This document shows, one piece after another, positions 1 to 8,125 of a stretch of 35,999 nucleotides of DNA. Where the stretch lies: NCBI GenBank assembly GCA_902826945.1, contig CADEGS010000007.1, positions 1 to 35,999 on the forward strand, given 5' to 3'. Made by a program: the position numbers and the translations under genes. How positions within the stretch are numbered: the stretch's first letter is position 1; every line of letters starts with the position of its first letter. A model generated the notes under the pieces. The model was given only the letters and a program-made list of their open reading frames with translations, ran no database searches and had not been told where the DNA came from. The stretch comes from an uncultured bacterium. GTDB lineage: Bacteria > Planctomycetota > UBA1135 > GCA-002686595.

Positions 1-51
1 GAGGAGGCCCGCGTGGACCTCGGCCTCCTGCGCGTCCCCGTCGGACGGTGA
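1..51 (+). CDS. 3' end of an upstream gene (partial)
   Basis: Reading frame 1 is open from the window edge and ends at TGA (49-51), giving the tail EEARVDLGLLRVPVGR. The next gene starts 85 bases further on the same strand. Sixteen residues are too few to name a family. It is called a gene remnant because the frame is open to the edge and the spacing suits a gene end, but in DNA this GC-rich short open frames are common. Confidence 0.4.
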   Translation, partial: EEARVDLGLLRVPVGR

Positions 52-136
52 CGCGCGGCCGACGCCGGTCGGCTCGCGCGTCGCCCGGCGCCAGCCGGTT
101 GACGGGGGCCTGGAAGGGGCCGACCCTCTCGGGCCC

Positions 137-1093
137 ATGTCCCTCCCGCCCGCGAGCGTCTTCGAGCGCCTGGACGCCGTCGTGCGCGCGGCCTGCGCCG
201 AGCACGACCTGCGCGCGACGCTCGCGCTCGAGGGGGACGCGCTCGCGCTCGCCTTCGCCGGCCAGGAGGGCGCCGAGCCGGGGCAGATGGCGGAGGCGTT
301 CGGGAACGAGCTCGCGGCGGCGGGCATGCCGTGGGACGCGCTGCGCGCGCTCGGCGGCGTCGACGAAGCCGGCCTCGAGCGCCGCGCCGCCGTCCTGCGC
401 GTCGCGCTGGCGCGCATGCGCGTGTTGCTCGTCGAGTTCAACTCCTACATCTCGGGCGGCCTCGCCTGGGCGCTCGGCTCCGCCGACGAGCGCCTGCGCG
501 CGCGCGGCCTCGCGATCTACCGCTTCCCCGCGCGCGCCCAAGTCGACGTCGTGGCCGAGGCGGACCGCGTGCGCATCGCCTTCCGCGCGGGCGACCTCGG
601 CCAGGTGACCTCGTCGGGCTTCTACGTGCCGACGCGCGTGCGCGGCGATTTCTGCGCCACGCTCGAGTACCGGCTCGCCGCCTGGGAGCCCGGCGCGGGG
701 GCGGCGAGCTTCGCGCTCTTCGCGCAGGACGAGGCCTCGACCCAGCGCTACTACGCGCAGCGCCGCTCGTCCGCCGGCGCGCCGCACGAGTGCTTCGCGA
801 ACTTCACGAACGCCGTCTTCAGCGCGCCGCGCGCCGTGCGCGCCCCCGAGGGCGCCTTGCGCGTCGAGCGCCGCGGCCGCACGGTCGTCTGCTCGCACCG
901 CGAGGCCGGCCTCTGGAGCGAGCTCGGCCGCCACGAGGGCGACCCGCCGAGCGACGTGATCCTGGGCTCGAAGATCTGGTCGAGCGGCGTCTCCGGCCCG
1001 CTCGAGGCCCACGCGCTCACGCTCTCCATCGAGGGCGAGCTGCCGGCCGACCAGATCCCGCCCGTGCCGCTGCGGGCGGACCCGCGGGGCTAG
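137..1093 (+). CDS. hypothetical protein, 318 aa
   Basis: I do not recognise the family with confidence. It has no signal peptide or membrane segment, so it is probably cytoplasmic. The N-terminal third (about residues 1-110) looks helical. The C-terminal part (about 135-310) alternates short hydrophobic and polar runs, as in a beta-sandwich. The piece around GDFCATLEYRL resembles lectin/LamG-like beta-sandwich domains (for example the DUF1583 type), but this is a weak analogy. The ATG at 137 is taken because the composition before it looks non-coding. No clear Shine-Dalgarno is visible. It converges with the questin-oxidase-like gene, with only 18 bases between the stops and no obvious terminator there. 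Confidence 0.7.
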   Translation: MSLPPASVFERLDAVVRAACAEHDLRATLALEGDALALAFAGQEGAEPGQMAEAFGNELAAAGMPWDALRALGGVDEAGLERRAAVLRVALARMRVLLVEFNSYISGGLAWALGSADERLRARGLAIYRFPARAQVDVVAEADRVRIAFRAGDLGQVTSSGFYVPTRVRGDFCATLEYRLAAWEPGAGAASFALFAQDEASTQRYYAQRRSSAGAPHECFANFTNAVFSAPRAVRAPEGALRVERRGRTVVCSHREAGLWSELGRHEGDPPSDVILGSKIWSSGVSGPLEAHALTLSIEGELPADQIPPVPLRADPRG

Positions 1094-1111
1094 CGATCCG
1101 GAAACGACCTC

Positions 1112-2221
1112 CTACGTCCACTCGAGCCACTGCTCGGCCACCGAGCGCCACAGCGGGTCGCCGTCCGCGTCGAAGCGCAGCAGGGCGTCGAGCAGCTTGA
1201 TCCCGTGCACCGAGCGGCTCGCCACGACGCGCCGGACGAGCTCGGGCCAGGGCGCGGGTGCGCGGCGCACGTGGGCGCGCGGGGTGTAGGGCTCGCCATA
1301 GGCGACGTGCATCGCCACGACCGCCCTTCGCGCGTGCTCGACCAGGAGGCGCGCGTCCGCAGCGCCGACCTCCGGCAGGAGCCAGTCGAGGGCGGCGGGC
1401 CCGGTCACCGTGTGCAGCATCCACAGCCGGTGCCGCTCGAGCACGAGCATCTCGAGGAACCCCTCCGTCGCCACGCGCACGATCGCCTCGAGCTCTCCGC
1501 GCGCCTCTCCGCCGGACGGCGCGCCGACCGGGGCCGTCACGGCACGGCGCGTGAGGCGCTCGACGACCGCGTGGAAGGGGACGTCGTCGCGCTCGTCGAG
1601 CCAGGGGTGCTCGAGCGTCGCCAGCGTGGACTCGAGGTCGTGTCCCGTGAGACCGTCCGCGCGCGTGGGGAGCTCGACGTAGCGCGCCGCCCAGTACGCC
1701 AGGCCCATGGCCAGCTCGCTCCGGCGCGAAGGCGTGTCGCGCCGGCCGAGCGCGCGCACGGCGTGGCCGCTGCGGATCACGCCGTGGAATGCCGCCGCGC
1801 ACGAGCCCGCTGCCAGGACGGGGACCCAATGTCCGACCACCGCGCGCCAGGACTCGTGCTCGAGCGAGCGACGGAAGAGGTCGAGCCAGTCGCCGAGGCG
1901 CTCGTAGTCGCCGAGGGCGCGCGCGGCGTCGCGCTCGCTCCCGAGCGCCCCGCGCCGTCCGGGCGTGCCCGCGTAGAGCGCCGCGCCCTCGACCCAGTCG
2001 CGCTCGATCGCCGCCTCGCGCCCCAGCGCCTCGAGCGCCTCCGCCGCCATGGGGTAGTGGTTCGCGCCCGCGCCGGCACGCTCGGGCAGGCCGTGCGCGT
2101 GGGCCTCGAAGAGCTCGTCCAGGCGCGCGGGCCGCTCGGCGGCGGGCGGCAGCGCGCGCGCCCCGCAGGCGACGAGCCCCGCGCTCCCCGCCGCGAGGAG
2201 CTGGCGTCGGTCGAGCTCCAT
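1112..2221 (-). CDS. Questin-oxidase-like (DUF4243) Tat lipoprotein
   Basis: A 369-residue protein of the questin oxidase-like family (DUF4243). Fungal members carry out Baeyer-Villiger type ring opening of anthraquinones; bacterial members have no assigned substrate. The family signature is the segment ANHYPMAAEALEALG (about residues 50-65), followed by a long helical region with scattered His/Trp (HESWRAVVGHW, HGVIRSGHAVRALG). The N-terminus DRRQLLAAGSAGLVACG combines a twin-arginine motif (R5-R6) with a canonical lipobox LVAC (Cys19). This suggests export by Tat in folded form and attachment to a membrane. The ATG at 2221 puts this signal at the very N-terminus. It is the last gene of a minus-strand run after the ATP-grasp gene (161-base gap). 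Family assignment is good; function here is unknown. Confidence 0.8.
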   Translation of the reverse strand: MELDRRQLLAAGSAGLVACGARALPPAAERPARLDELFEAHAHGLPERAGAGANHYPMAAEALEALGREAAIERDWVEGAALYAGTPGRRGALGSERDAARALGDYERLGDWLDLFRRSLEHESWRAVVGHWVPVLAAGSCAAAFHGVIRSGHAVRALGRRDTPSRRSELAMGLAYWAARYVELPTRADGLTGHDLESTLATLEHPWLDERDDVPFHAVVERLTRRAVTAPVGAPSGGEARGELEAIVRVATEGFLEMLVLERHRLWMLHTVTGPAALDWLLPEVGAADARLLVEHARRAVVAMHVAYGEPYTPRAHVRRAPAPWPELVRRVVASRSVHGIKLLDALLRFDADGDPLWRSVAEQWLEWT

Positions 2222-2382
2222 GGACGGATTCTCGGCCAGGGCCGGCGGCGCGGCAAACCCGGCGCGTCGCGGGCAGGAAGCAGAGGCTCCCGCCCGCGGC
2301 GCGAGCACGCCGGCCGCGTCCGCCGCGGGGAATCCGACGCTCGCGTCCCGGCGGCGCCCGATTGCGGCTCTCCGGCGTCCCT

Positions 2383-3603
2383 TCAGGCGGCGAACAGATG
2401 GACGTCGTTGCCGAACTCGTCGGCGATCGCCAGCGTGGTCGCGAGGTCCGGGTCGCGCACGACGATGAAGCCGTCCGACACCAGGGTCTGCTTCCAGTTG
2501 CGGCGCCGCGAGCCGACCGGCAGGAGGTTCTCCCAGACGATCGCGGCCTGGTGGCGTGCGCGGAAGCGGTCGAGGCCGTCGATGCGGTGGATCACTCCCT
2601 CTCCCTGCGCTCGCTTGTAGACGTTGGCGACGTTGCACAGCCTGCGGTCGGGCTCGTCGAAGCGGCCGTGGCAGACCGCCTGCGCCCAGCCGCGGTAGAC
2701 GTCGATGTCGCACGAGTAGTTCATCTGGTCGACCTGGTGAGCGCCCGGGGGGCGCGCCGCGATCTCGCCGAAGACCGCCTCGCCCGACGCGGTCAGGAAC
2801 CACTCCATGTGCGTGAAGCCGGACTCGAATCCGAGCGCCAGGAGCGCCTCGCGCCCCAGCTCCACCCCGGCCGCGAGCCTGGCCTGGTCCGGGTCGCGCA
2901 GCGCGACCACCTGCGGGCTGATCCACTCGTTCGTGCGCGCCACCAGCGGCCGGGGGCGGTACCAGGCGACGCTGTGGAAGGCGGGCCGGCCGGCGATCGA
3001 GACGGTGTCGAAGGTGTACTCCTCGCCCTCGATGAACTCCTCGACCGAGACCTCCTCCACGTGCGCCACCGCCCCGATGACGCGCTCCAGCTCCCCGGCA
3101 TCTTCCACCCGGTGGGTGTCCGCGGAGCCCGCGCCGGCGATCGGCTTGACGATCAGCGGGAACCCGATGCGCTCGGCCGCCGCGCGGATGGCGCGTTCTC
3201 CGCGCGCGGCCGCGTGGCGAGGGGTCCGGATCCCGGCCCGGTCGAGCGCCTGCTTCATGCGCTCCTTGTTCCGGAAGCGGAGGGTCGCCTCGACCCCGAG
3301 CCCGGGCGCGCCGAGCGCCTCGCGCAGGCGCGCCGCGACGAGCATCCCCGGCTCCCACAGGCACTCGACGCGGTCGAAGCCGCCGCGCCCGTGGCGCTCC
3401 AGGACGGCGCGCTCGACCGCCTCCTCGTCCCACAGCGACGGGACGACGAGGTGGCTCGCCAGACGGCTGCCCACCGCCGCGGGCAGCGCGGCCGCCGGCT
3501 GGTCGCCGATCCCGTGGACCTCGGCGCCGACCTCGGCCAGGCCGCGGACGAAGTGCGCCATCTCGCTCGGGTATCCGGGAGAGAAGAAGAGGACGCGGGC
3601 CAA
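2383..3603 (-). CDS. ATP-grasp domain ligase of unknown substrate
   Basis: A 406-residue cytoplasmic protein with a carboxylate-amine-ligase type ATP-grasp fold. A Rossmann-like pre-domain opens it (ARVLFFSPGYPSEM). The ATP-binding lysine lies in FPLIVKPIAGAGSADT (Lys153), followed by the hinge EEFIEGEEYTFD (188-199). The metal-binding acidic residues are in HMEWF (Glu267) and VFGEIAARPPG (Glu280, Arg284). Such enzymes activate a carboxylate as acyl phosphate and join it to an amine, thiol or other nucleophile; the substrate cannot be read from sequence. The start is TTG at 3603, chosen because GAGG lies 8 nt upstream and the Rossmann beta-strand starts immediately after it. A TGC-TAGACT box at 3633-3638 could be its promoter. 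It lies between aldolase and questin-oxidase-like genes in the same direction. Confidence 0.85.
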   Translation of the reverse strand: MARVLFFSPGYPSEMAHFVRGLAEVGAEVHGIGDQPAAALPAAVGSRLASHLVVPSLWDEEAVERAVLERHGRGGFDRVECLWEPGMLVAARLREALGAPGLGVEATLRFRNKERMKQALDRAGIRTPRHAAARGERAIRAAAERIGFPLIVKPIAGAGSADTHRVEDAGELERVIGAVAHVEEVSVEEFIEGEEYTFDTVSIAGRPAFHSVAWYRPRPLVARTNEWISPQVVALRDPDQARLAAGVELGREALLALGFESGFTHMEWFLTASGEAVFGEIAARPPGAHQVDQMNYSCDIDVYRGWAQAVCHGRFDEPDRRLCNVANVYKRAQGEGVIHRIDGLDRFRARHQAAIVWENLLPVGSRRRNWKQTLVSDGFIVVRDPDLATTLAIADEFGNDVHLFAA

Positions 3604-3632
3604 GACGGATCCCTCGAGGCGAGAAGACGCGG

Positions 3633-3638
3633 AGTCTA
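3633..3638 (-). promoter_or_regulatory. candidate -10 box (TAGACT) for the ATP-grasp gene
   Basis: On the minus strand TAGACT is preceded by TGC (extended -10 type) and lies about 30 nt before the TTG start, leaving room for a short leader with the GAGG ribosome site. A perfect 10-bp palindrome CCGGCGCCGG (3653-3662) lies just upstream, where a -35 or operator would be. No TTGACA-like -35 is visible. Confidence 0.3.
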
Positions 3639-3752
3639 GCAGGGGGGAACCGCCGGCGCCGGAGGGATGGGCTCCGGTCGAGAGAGCCGCGCGCACAGCG
3701 CTGCAAGGGCGGCCCGCTCCGGCACCAGCCGCGAACGCCGGGAGGCGCTGCG

Positions 3753-4649
3753 CTACGTCCGCGAGGCCTCGAAGATGCTCTGGATCGACTCGTCCAGGGC
3801 CTCGTCGAACTCCGCCTCGGACTGCTGCGCGGACAGACCCTCGGTGAGCGCGCGCGAGAAGCTCGCGATCATGCGGTGGTTGCGGGCGAGCCTGGCGTTG
3901 GCGTCGGCGCGGGTGTAGCCGCCGGAGAGGGCGACGACGCGCAGGACCGCCGGGCTCTCGATGCAGTCCATGTAGAAGTCGTCCTTCTCCGGCAGGGTCA
4001 GCTTGAGCATGACCTTCTGGTCGGCGGGGAGCTTCTGGAGCTGCGCGAGGAGGTTCTGCTTCAGGAGCTCCTCGGCCTTGGCCTTCTGCGGGCTCTTGAT
4101 GTCGACCTCGGGCTCGATGATCGGGACCAGGCCGTGCTTCAGGATCTGGCGCCCGACCTCGAACTGCTGGTCCACCACGGCGCGCACACCCTCGGGGTCG
4201 GCGAGCTTGATCACCGAGCGCATCTTCGTGCCGAAGACGCCCTTCGACTTGGCGCGCTGGAGCAGCGCGTCGAGCTCGGGCATCGCCTTCATCACCTGCA
4301 CGCCGTGCGCCTCCTCGGCCAGGCCCTTGTCGACCTTCAGGAAGGGCACGACGCGCTTCTTCTCCCACAGGTACTGCGCCGAGCCCAGGCCGTCGATCGA
4401 GCGGTCCATCGTGCCCTCGAACAGGATCGCGCCCAGGATGCGGTCGCCGTTGAAGGCCGGGCTCTTCACCATGCGCGAGCGCATCTCGTGCATCTTGGTG
4501 AACATCTGCTCCTCGCCCGCATAGGCGCTCTCGGGGATGCCGTAGAGCTTCAGCGCCTTCGGCGTGCTGCCGCCGCTCTGGTCGAGCGCGGCGAGGAAAC
4601 CTTCCTGGGTACGGACCTTGCGGAGCTGCTTCTGGAACGACGAGGACAT
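3753..4649 (-). CDS. fda: Fructose-bisphosphate aldolase class I (bacterial type)
   Basis: A 298-residue class I aldolase of the short bacterial type. It interconverts fructose 1,6-bisphosphate with dihydroxyacetone phosphate and glyceraldehyde 3-phosphate through a lysine Schiff base, in the cytoplasm. Visible family blocks are [17 protein letters not shown] (residues 17-34), ILFEGTMDR (75-83), [10 protein letters not shown] (101-110), [10 protein letters not shown] (175-184) and [14 protein letters not shown] (213-226). Lys216 in the last block is the expected Schiff-base lysine. [13 protein letters not shown] near residue 240 fits the phosphate-binding loop. Length matches the family (about 295). 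The ATG at 4649 gives the usual N-terminus. It may be the first gene of the minus-strand run down to 1112, but gaps of 149 and 161 bases leave that open. Confidence 0.95.
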   Translation of the reverse strand: MSSSFQKQLRKVRTQEGFLAALDQSGGSTPKALKLYGIPESAYAGEEQMFTKMHEMRSRMVKSPAFNGDRILGAILFEGTMDRSIDGLGSAQYLWEKKRVVPFLKVDKGLAEEAHGVQVMKAMPELDALLQRAKSKGVFGTKMRSVIKLADPEGVRAVVDQQFEVGRQILKHGLVPIIEPEVDIKSPQKAKAEELLKQNLLAQLQKLPADQKVMLKLTLPEKDDFYMDCIESPAVLRVVALSGGYTRADANARLARNHRMIASFSRALTEGLSAQQSEAEFDEALDESIQSIFEASRT

Positions 4650-4839
4650 GGTCGGGCTCGCGAGGGGAGTGGTGGAGCGCGGCTGCGCGGGCCCAAGAGG
4701 ATGCCCTGGACGGCGCCGATCGGCCACTGGCTCTCCGGCGCAGGAGGCGGGCCGGCGGGAGGAGGCGGCGGGCCGTGCGGCGCAGGGGGCGCGTGCGGGC
4801 GGACCGGACGAGTCCGCGGCCGAGACGCGGCGCCCGCGC

Positions 4840-5904
4840 TCACAGCCCGAAGCGCTCGCCCTCGCGCGCGACCTCGAGCCCCGCGCGGCGCAGCGCGTCG
4901 CGCTCGGGGCCCTCCCACAGCGCGGGGTTCGTGTGGTTCAGGTGCAGGAAGCGGATCTTCGCGCGCTCCGCGGAGGGGAGCGCGGCGAAGCGCTCGGCGC
5001 TGTGCGTCAGGAACGGGTGGGGGAAGCCGGTCATGTCGCGGCCGGGGATCTCGCCGTTCGCGTGGAAGGTGCCGTCGAGCCAGGCGCGCTCGACCTCGGC
5101 GAGGACGCTCTCGACGCGCGTGCCCTGCGCGTCCCACTCCTCCCAGGAGTCGATGTCGGGCAGGAAGAGCGCGCTGCGCGAGGGGCCGTCGATGCGCAGC
5201 GCGACGACCTCGGAGAACTCCTGGCGGTGGGGGACGAGGAGCGGCGTCACCGACAGGCGCTCGTTCAGGCGCTCTGTGCGGCCGGCGGCGAGCTCGCGCA
5301 GCTCCACGTTGCCGTACGCCACGAGCTGGCTCCACGGCCCGTTCGCGCGCAGGAAGGCCGCCATGCGCGGCATGACGAGGAGCGGCACGCCGCGCGCGCC
5401 CAGCGCCTCGTGCCCGAGGAAGCCCAGGCCGGCGTAGTGGCCGAAATGCGCGTGCGTGACGAGCACGCCGGCGAGGCCCGGCGGCGGAGCGGCGGGCGCG
5501 GGCGGCGCGAGCGCGTCGAGGCGGCGCAGCTGCTCGGCGAGGTCGGGCGTCGCCTCGACGAGCCAGCGCTCGCCCGAGAGCGGGTCCACGAGCCCCAGGC
5601 ACGCGACGAGCGCGCGCCGCGCCGGCGCGCCCCAGCCGGCGGCCGAGCGGTCGCCCGCCTGCGGCGCGCCGCCGTCCTGCGCGATCCCGAGCACGACCAC
5701 GAAGGGCGCGCGCGGGTCGGGAGCGTCGGAGCCCGGCGGAGCGGCGCTCCCGCTCGCGCGGCAGCCGAGCGCCGCCGCGAGGAGCGCCGCCGCCCAGGCC
5801 CGGCGCGCGCGCGACGCAAGTCGAGCGAAGCGCGCGCCGGGAGCGTGCGCGCGGCCGCCGCGCGCGCGAGGATCGTGGGGACGGCGGGAGCCGGGTGCGT
5901 GCAC
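4840..5904 (-). CDS. PqqB-like metallo-beta-lactamase-fold hydrolase, probable lipoprotein
   Basis: A 354-residue metallo-beta-lactamase-fold protein of the PqqB-like group. The segment [13 protein letters not shown] (about 72-84) is the family N-terminal signature. The metal motif is HAHFGH (151-156), with Gly where the standard HxHxDH has Asp. Further ligand regions are [22 protein letters not shown] and the C-terminal [10 protein letters not shown]. No other PQQ biosynthesis gene is nearby, so a role in PQQ synthesis is not implied. A basic stretch followed by [13 protein letters not shown] (Cys48) looks like a lipoprotein signal with a long n-region. The only in-frame start upstream is GTG at 5904, which makes the 5' end overlap the divergent glutaredoxin gene by six bases. 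No ATG is available, so the exact start is uncertain. Confidence 0.82.
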   Translation of the reverse strand: MHAPGSRRPHDPRARGGRAHAPGARFARLASRARRAWAAALLAAALGCRASGSAAPPGSDAPDPRAPFVVVLGIAQDGGAPQAGDRSAAGWGAPARRALVACLGLVDPLSGERWLVEATPDLAEQLRRLDALAPPAPAAPPPGLAGVLVTHAHFGHYAGLGFLGHEALGARGVPLLVMPRMAAFLRANGPWSQLVAYGNVELRELAAGRTERLNERLSVTPLLVPHRQEFSEVVALRIDGPSRSALFLPDIDSWEEWDAQGTRVESVLAEVERAWLDGTFHANGEIPGRDMTGFPHPFLTHSAERFAALPSAERAKIRFLHLNHTNPALWEGPERDALRRAGLEVAREGERFGL

Positions 5905-6141
5905 GTCCTCCTCTATACCTGGTCGAGCTGCTCCTTCTGCCAGCGGGCCCGCGAGCTCCTCGCGCGGCACGGGGTCGCCTTCGAGGAGCGCCCGCTCGAC
6001 GGCGACCGCGCGCTGCGCGAGCGCCTGGCCGCTCGCTTCCCGCGGCCGGCGATGCCGCTCGTGCTGCTCGACGGGGAGCCGCTGGGCGGCCTGCCCGAGC
6101 TCGAGGCGTGGCTCGCCCGCCGCGGCGGGGGAGACCCCTAG
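5899..6141 (+). CDS. Glutaredoxin family protein, small
   Basis: An 80-residue thioredoxin-fold protein starting [20 protein letters not shown], with the redox pair C11-S-F-C14. It continues with a beta-strand containing a cis-proline-like AMPLVLLDGEPLGGLPELEAW, the place of the TVP-F and GG-eLE blocks of glutaredoxins. Such proteins reduce mixed disulfides with glutathione or a related thiol. The length is typical (about 80). The GTG at 5899 is preferred because GGGAG lies 8-9 nt upstream and the fold starts at once; an in-frame GTG at 5875 with a close GAGG is possible. It is divergent from, and overlaps the start of, the PqqB-like gene. Confidence 0.85.
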   Translation: MHVLLYTWSSCSFCQRARELLARHGVAFEERPLDGDRALRERLAARFPRPAMPLVLLDGEPLGGLPELEAWLARRGGGDP

Positions 6142-6455
6142 GGGCGCCGGATCCTCTGGCCCGGCGGAGGGATTCCTCGTCCGATCGGCGCTCGGCCCGC
6201 CTCGCTTCGCCGGCCTCGCCGCGGGCCGTCCGGGCGAGAGGCCCGCCGCCGGCGAAAACCGCCGTGCCGCCCTCCGAAGCAGGTTCTCGAGACCTCCCGT
6301 GCGCGGCCGACCCCCCGCGGGCCGGGCCGCGGATCCGTTCGGTGCCGGTTCGGCCCGCTGGAGCCTCCGGGCCGATCGGGCCGAAAACATCTCCCACGGG
6401 GAGGCCCGTGCGGTCATCCTCTTGGCCCCCCGACCCTCCCGTCCCCCGCCATCGC
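6142..6455. other. gene-free gap between glutaredoxin and desaturase
   Basis: No convincing coding sequence or RNA gene. Short symmetric elements occur: the palindrome CCGATCGG twice (6181-6188 and 6372-6379) and a small hairpin CTCCC-ACG-GGGAG just before the desaturase leader. An operator role for the palindromes is conceivable but not supported by anything else. Confidence 0.4.
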
Positions 6456-7358
6456 ATGACCACGACCGCCCTCCCGGCCCGAGCGCCTGCGCGTCCCGCG
6501 CAGAGCCCCCCGGAGCTGGACTGGACGAACATCGCATTCCTGGGCGCCGGCCACCTCGTGGCGCTCTTCGCGCTCGTGTACATGGCGGCGTTCCGCTTCT
6601 CCTGGGCGACGCTCGGCCTGGGCCTGCTCTGGTTCGCCCTGTGCGGCTTCGCGATCACCGGGGGCTACCACCGCCTGTTCGCGCACCCCTGCTACCGGGC
6701 CTCGCCCTGGCTGCGGGCCGTGCTGCTCTTCTTCGGAGCGGGCGCGTTCCAGAACTCGGCCCTGAAGTGGAGCTCCGACCACCGCGCGCACCACACGCAG
6801 ACCGACACCGAGCGCGACCCCTACAACATCCGCCAAGGCTTCTGGTGGGCCCACATCGTGTGGATCTTCTACCGGGACACCGAGGGGGTGCGCGGCGTGA
6901 AGGACCTGGCGGCCGACCCGCTCGTGCAGTTCCAGCACCGCCACTACGTGTGGCTGGGCGTGCTCTCGGCCTTCGTGCTGCCGGCGGCGCTGGGGCTCCT
7001 GTGGGGCGACCCGCTGGGAGCGCTGCTCGTCGCGGGCTTCCTGCGCCTGGCGCTCCAGTGGCACGCGACCTTCGCCGTCAACTCGGTCGCGCACACGATC
7101 GGGAGCCAGCCGTATTGCCGCAAGGGCTCGGCGCGCGACAGCTTCTTCACGGCGCTGGTGACGCTCGGCGAGGGCTATCACAACTTCCACCACCGCTTCC
7201 AGCTCGACTACCGGAACGGCGTGCGCTGGTACCAGTTCGACCCGACGAAGTGGGCGATCTGGTCGCTCTCCAAGCTGGGCTGGACGAAGGAGCTGCGCCG
7301 CACCCCCGTCGCCGCCATCCGCCGCGCGCGGGAGCTGGTGGCGGCCGGAGAGGCCTGA
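6456..7358 (+). CDS. Acyl-CoA/fatty acid desaturase (delta-9 type)
   Basis: A 300-residue membrane di-iron desaturase that introduces a cis double bond into saturated acyl chains and so adjusts membrane fluidity. All three histidine boxes are present: HRLFAH (72-77), HRAHH (109-113) and HNFHH (242-246). The supporting motifs ITGGYHRLFAHPCY and VTLGEGYHNFHHRF are typical of stearoyl-CoA-desaturase-like bacterial enzymes. Four hydrophobic segments occur at about 27-46, 50-68, 84-100 and 164-200. Length and layout are those of the family. The ATG at 6456 gives a short Pro/Ala-rich cytoplasmic tail before the first membrane helix. No strong Shine-Dalgarno is seen. The substrate carrier (CoA, ACP or phospholipid) cannot be decided. 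Confidence 0.93.
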   Translation: MTTTALPARAPARPAQSPPELDWTNIAFLGAGHLVALFALVYMAAFRFSWATLGLGLLWFALCGFAITGGYHRLFAHPCYRASPWLRAVLLFFGAGAFQNSALKWSSDHRAHHTQTDTERDPYNIRQGFWWAHIVWIFYRDTEGVRGVKDLAADPLVQFQHRHYVWLGVLSAFVLPAALGLLWGDPLGALLVAGFLRLALQWHATFAVNSVAHTIGSQPYCRKGSARDSFFTALVTLGEGYHNFHHRFQLDYRNGVRWYQFDPTKWAIWSLSKLGWTKELRRTPVAAIRRARELVAAGEA

Positions 7359-7388
7359 ACGGCGCTCGGCGCTCCCGCGCGGGTGCGG

Positions 7389-7394
7389 TAGCAT
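7389..7394 (+). promoter_or_regulatory. candidate -10 box TAGCAT, leaderless start
   Basis: TAGCAT lies 7 nt before the ATG at 7402, so transcription would begin at or next to the start codon; no Shine-Dalgarno is present. The palindrome CCCGCGCGGG (7373-7382) lies immediately upstream. The same box stands at the same distance before ydbH. Confidence 0.45.
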
Positions 7395-7401
7395 CCGCGG
7401 C

Positions 7402-8112
7402 ATGAAGCGCATCCTCCTGGCCCTGGCCGCGGGGCTCGCCGCCTGCCAGGCGCCGCAGACCGGCATCGTCGAGGCGAGCGCCCCGGAGCCCAGCGTCCGC
7501 CCGGGCGTGAACACGTCGTACCTGGACCCGGCGCTCGACCTGGCCGCCTTCACCGAGCGCTTCGAGGGCGAGGCGCGCGAGATCGCGCAGGCGCGCGTCG
7601 CGATCGTCGACGCGATCGGCCTGCGCAAGGGCATGGCCGTGGCCGACGTCGGCGCGGGCACGGGGCTCTTCCTCGAGCTCCTGGCCGAGCGCGTCGGCCC
7701 GCGCGGCACCGTGTACGAGCTCGACATCGCGCGCCCGTTCGTCCAGCACCTGCGCGCGCGCGCCGCGGAGGCCGGGCTGCGCCACGTCAAGGCGCGCATG
7801 TGCAGCGACCACTCGATCGGCCTGCCGCGGAACAGCATCGACGTCGCCTTCCTGTGCGACGTCTACCACCACTTCGAGTATCCGCGCTCGACGATGGAGT
7901 CGATCGCCAGCGCGCTCAAGCGCGGCGGCCAGGTCGTGATCGTCGACTTCGACCGCGTGCCCGGGCAGAGCCGCGACTGGGTGCTCGAGCACGTGCGCGC
8001 CGGCCGCGCCGAGGTGATCGCCGAGATGGCCTCGTACGGCTTCGAGGCGATCGAGGAGGTGCGCGTGGACGGCCTGAGCGAGAACTACTTCCTGCGCTTC
8101 GCCAAGCGCTAG
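7402..8112 (+). CDS. Class I SAM-dependent methyltransferase with lipoprotein signal
   Basis: A 236-residue protein with a Rossmann-fold methyltransferase domain. Motif I is VADVGAGTGLFLELL (81-95), the motif II acidic residue lies in VYELDIARP, and post-I elements are DVAFLCDVYHHFEYP (about 148-162) and ALKRGGQVVIVDFDR. The N-terminus MKRILLALAAGLAACQAP is a textbook lipoprotein signal (LAAC, Cys15), followed by a Pro-rich linker. This would place a SAM-using enzyme outside the cytoplasmic membrane, where SAM is not expected, unless the signal is not processed. The substrate is unknown. The ATG is 7 nt after a TAGCAT box. A DinB-fold gene follows 13 nt downstream in the same direction. Confidence 0.85.
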   Translation: MKRILLALAAGLAACQAPQTGIVEASAPEPSVRPGVNTSYLDPALDLAAFTERFEGEAREIAQARVAIVDAIGLRKGMAVADVGAGTGLFLELLAERVGPRGTVYELDIARPFVQHLRARAAEAGLRHVKARMCSDHSIGLPRNSIDVAFLCDVYHHFEYPRSTMESIASALKRGGQVVIVDFDRVPGQSRDWVLEHVRAGRAEVIAEMASYGFEAIEEVRVDGLSENYFLRFAKR

Positions 8113-8125
8113 GGGAGGAAGCGGC

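Noticed and set aside
4840..5904. PQQ cofactor biosynthesis locus
   Set aside because: Only a PqqB-like protein is present; no PqqA, C, D or E homologue nearby. The non-biosynthetic PqqB-like group fits better.
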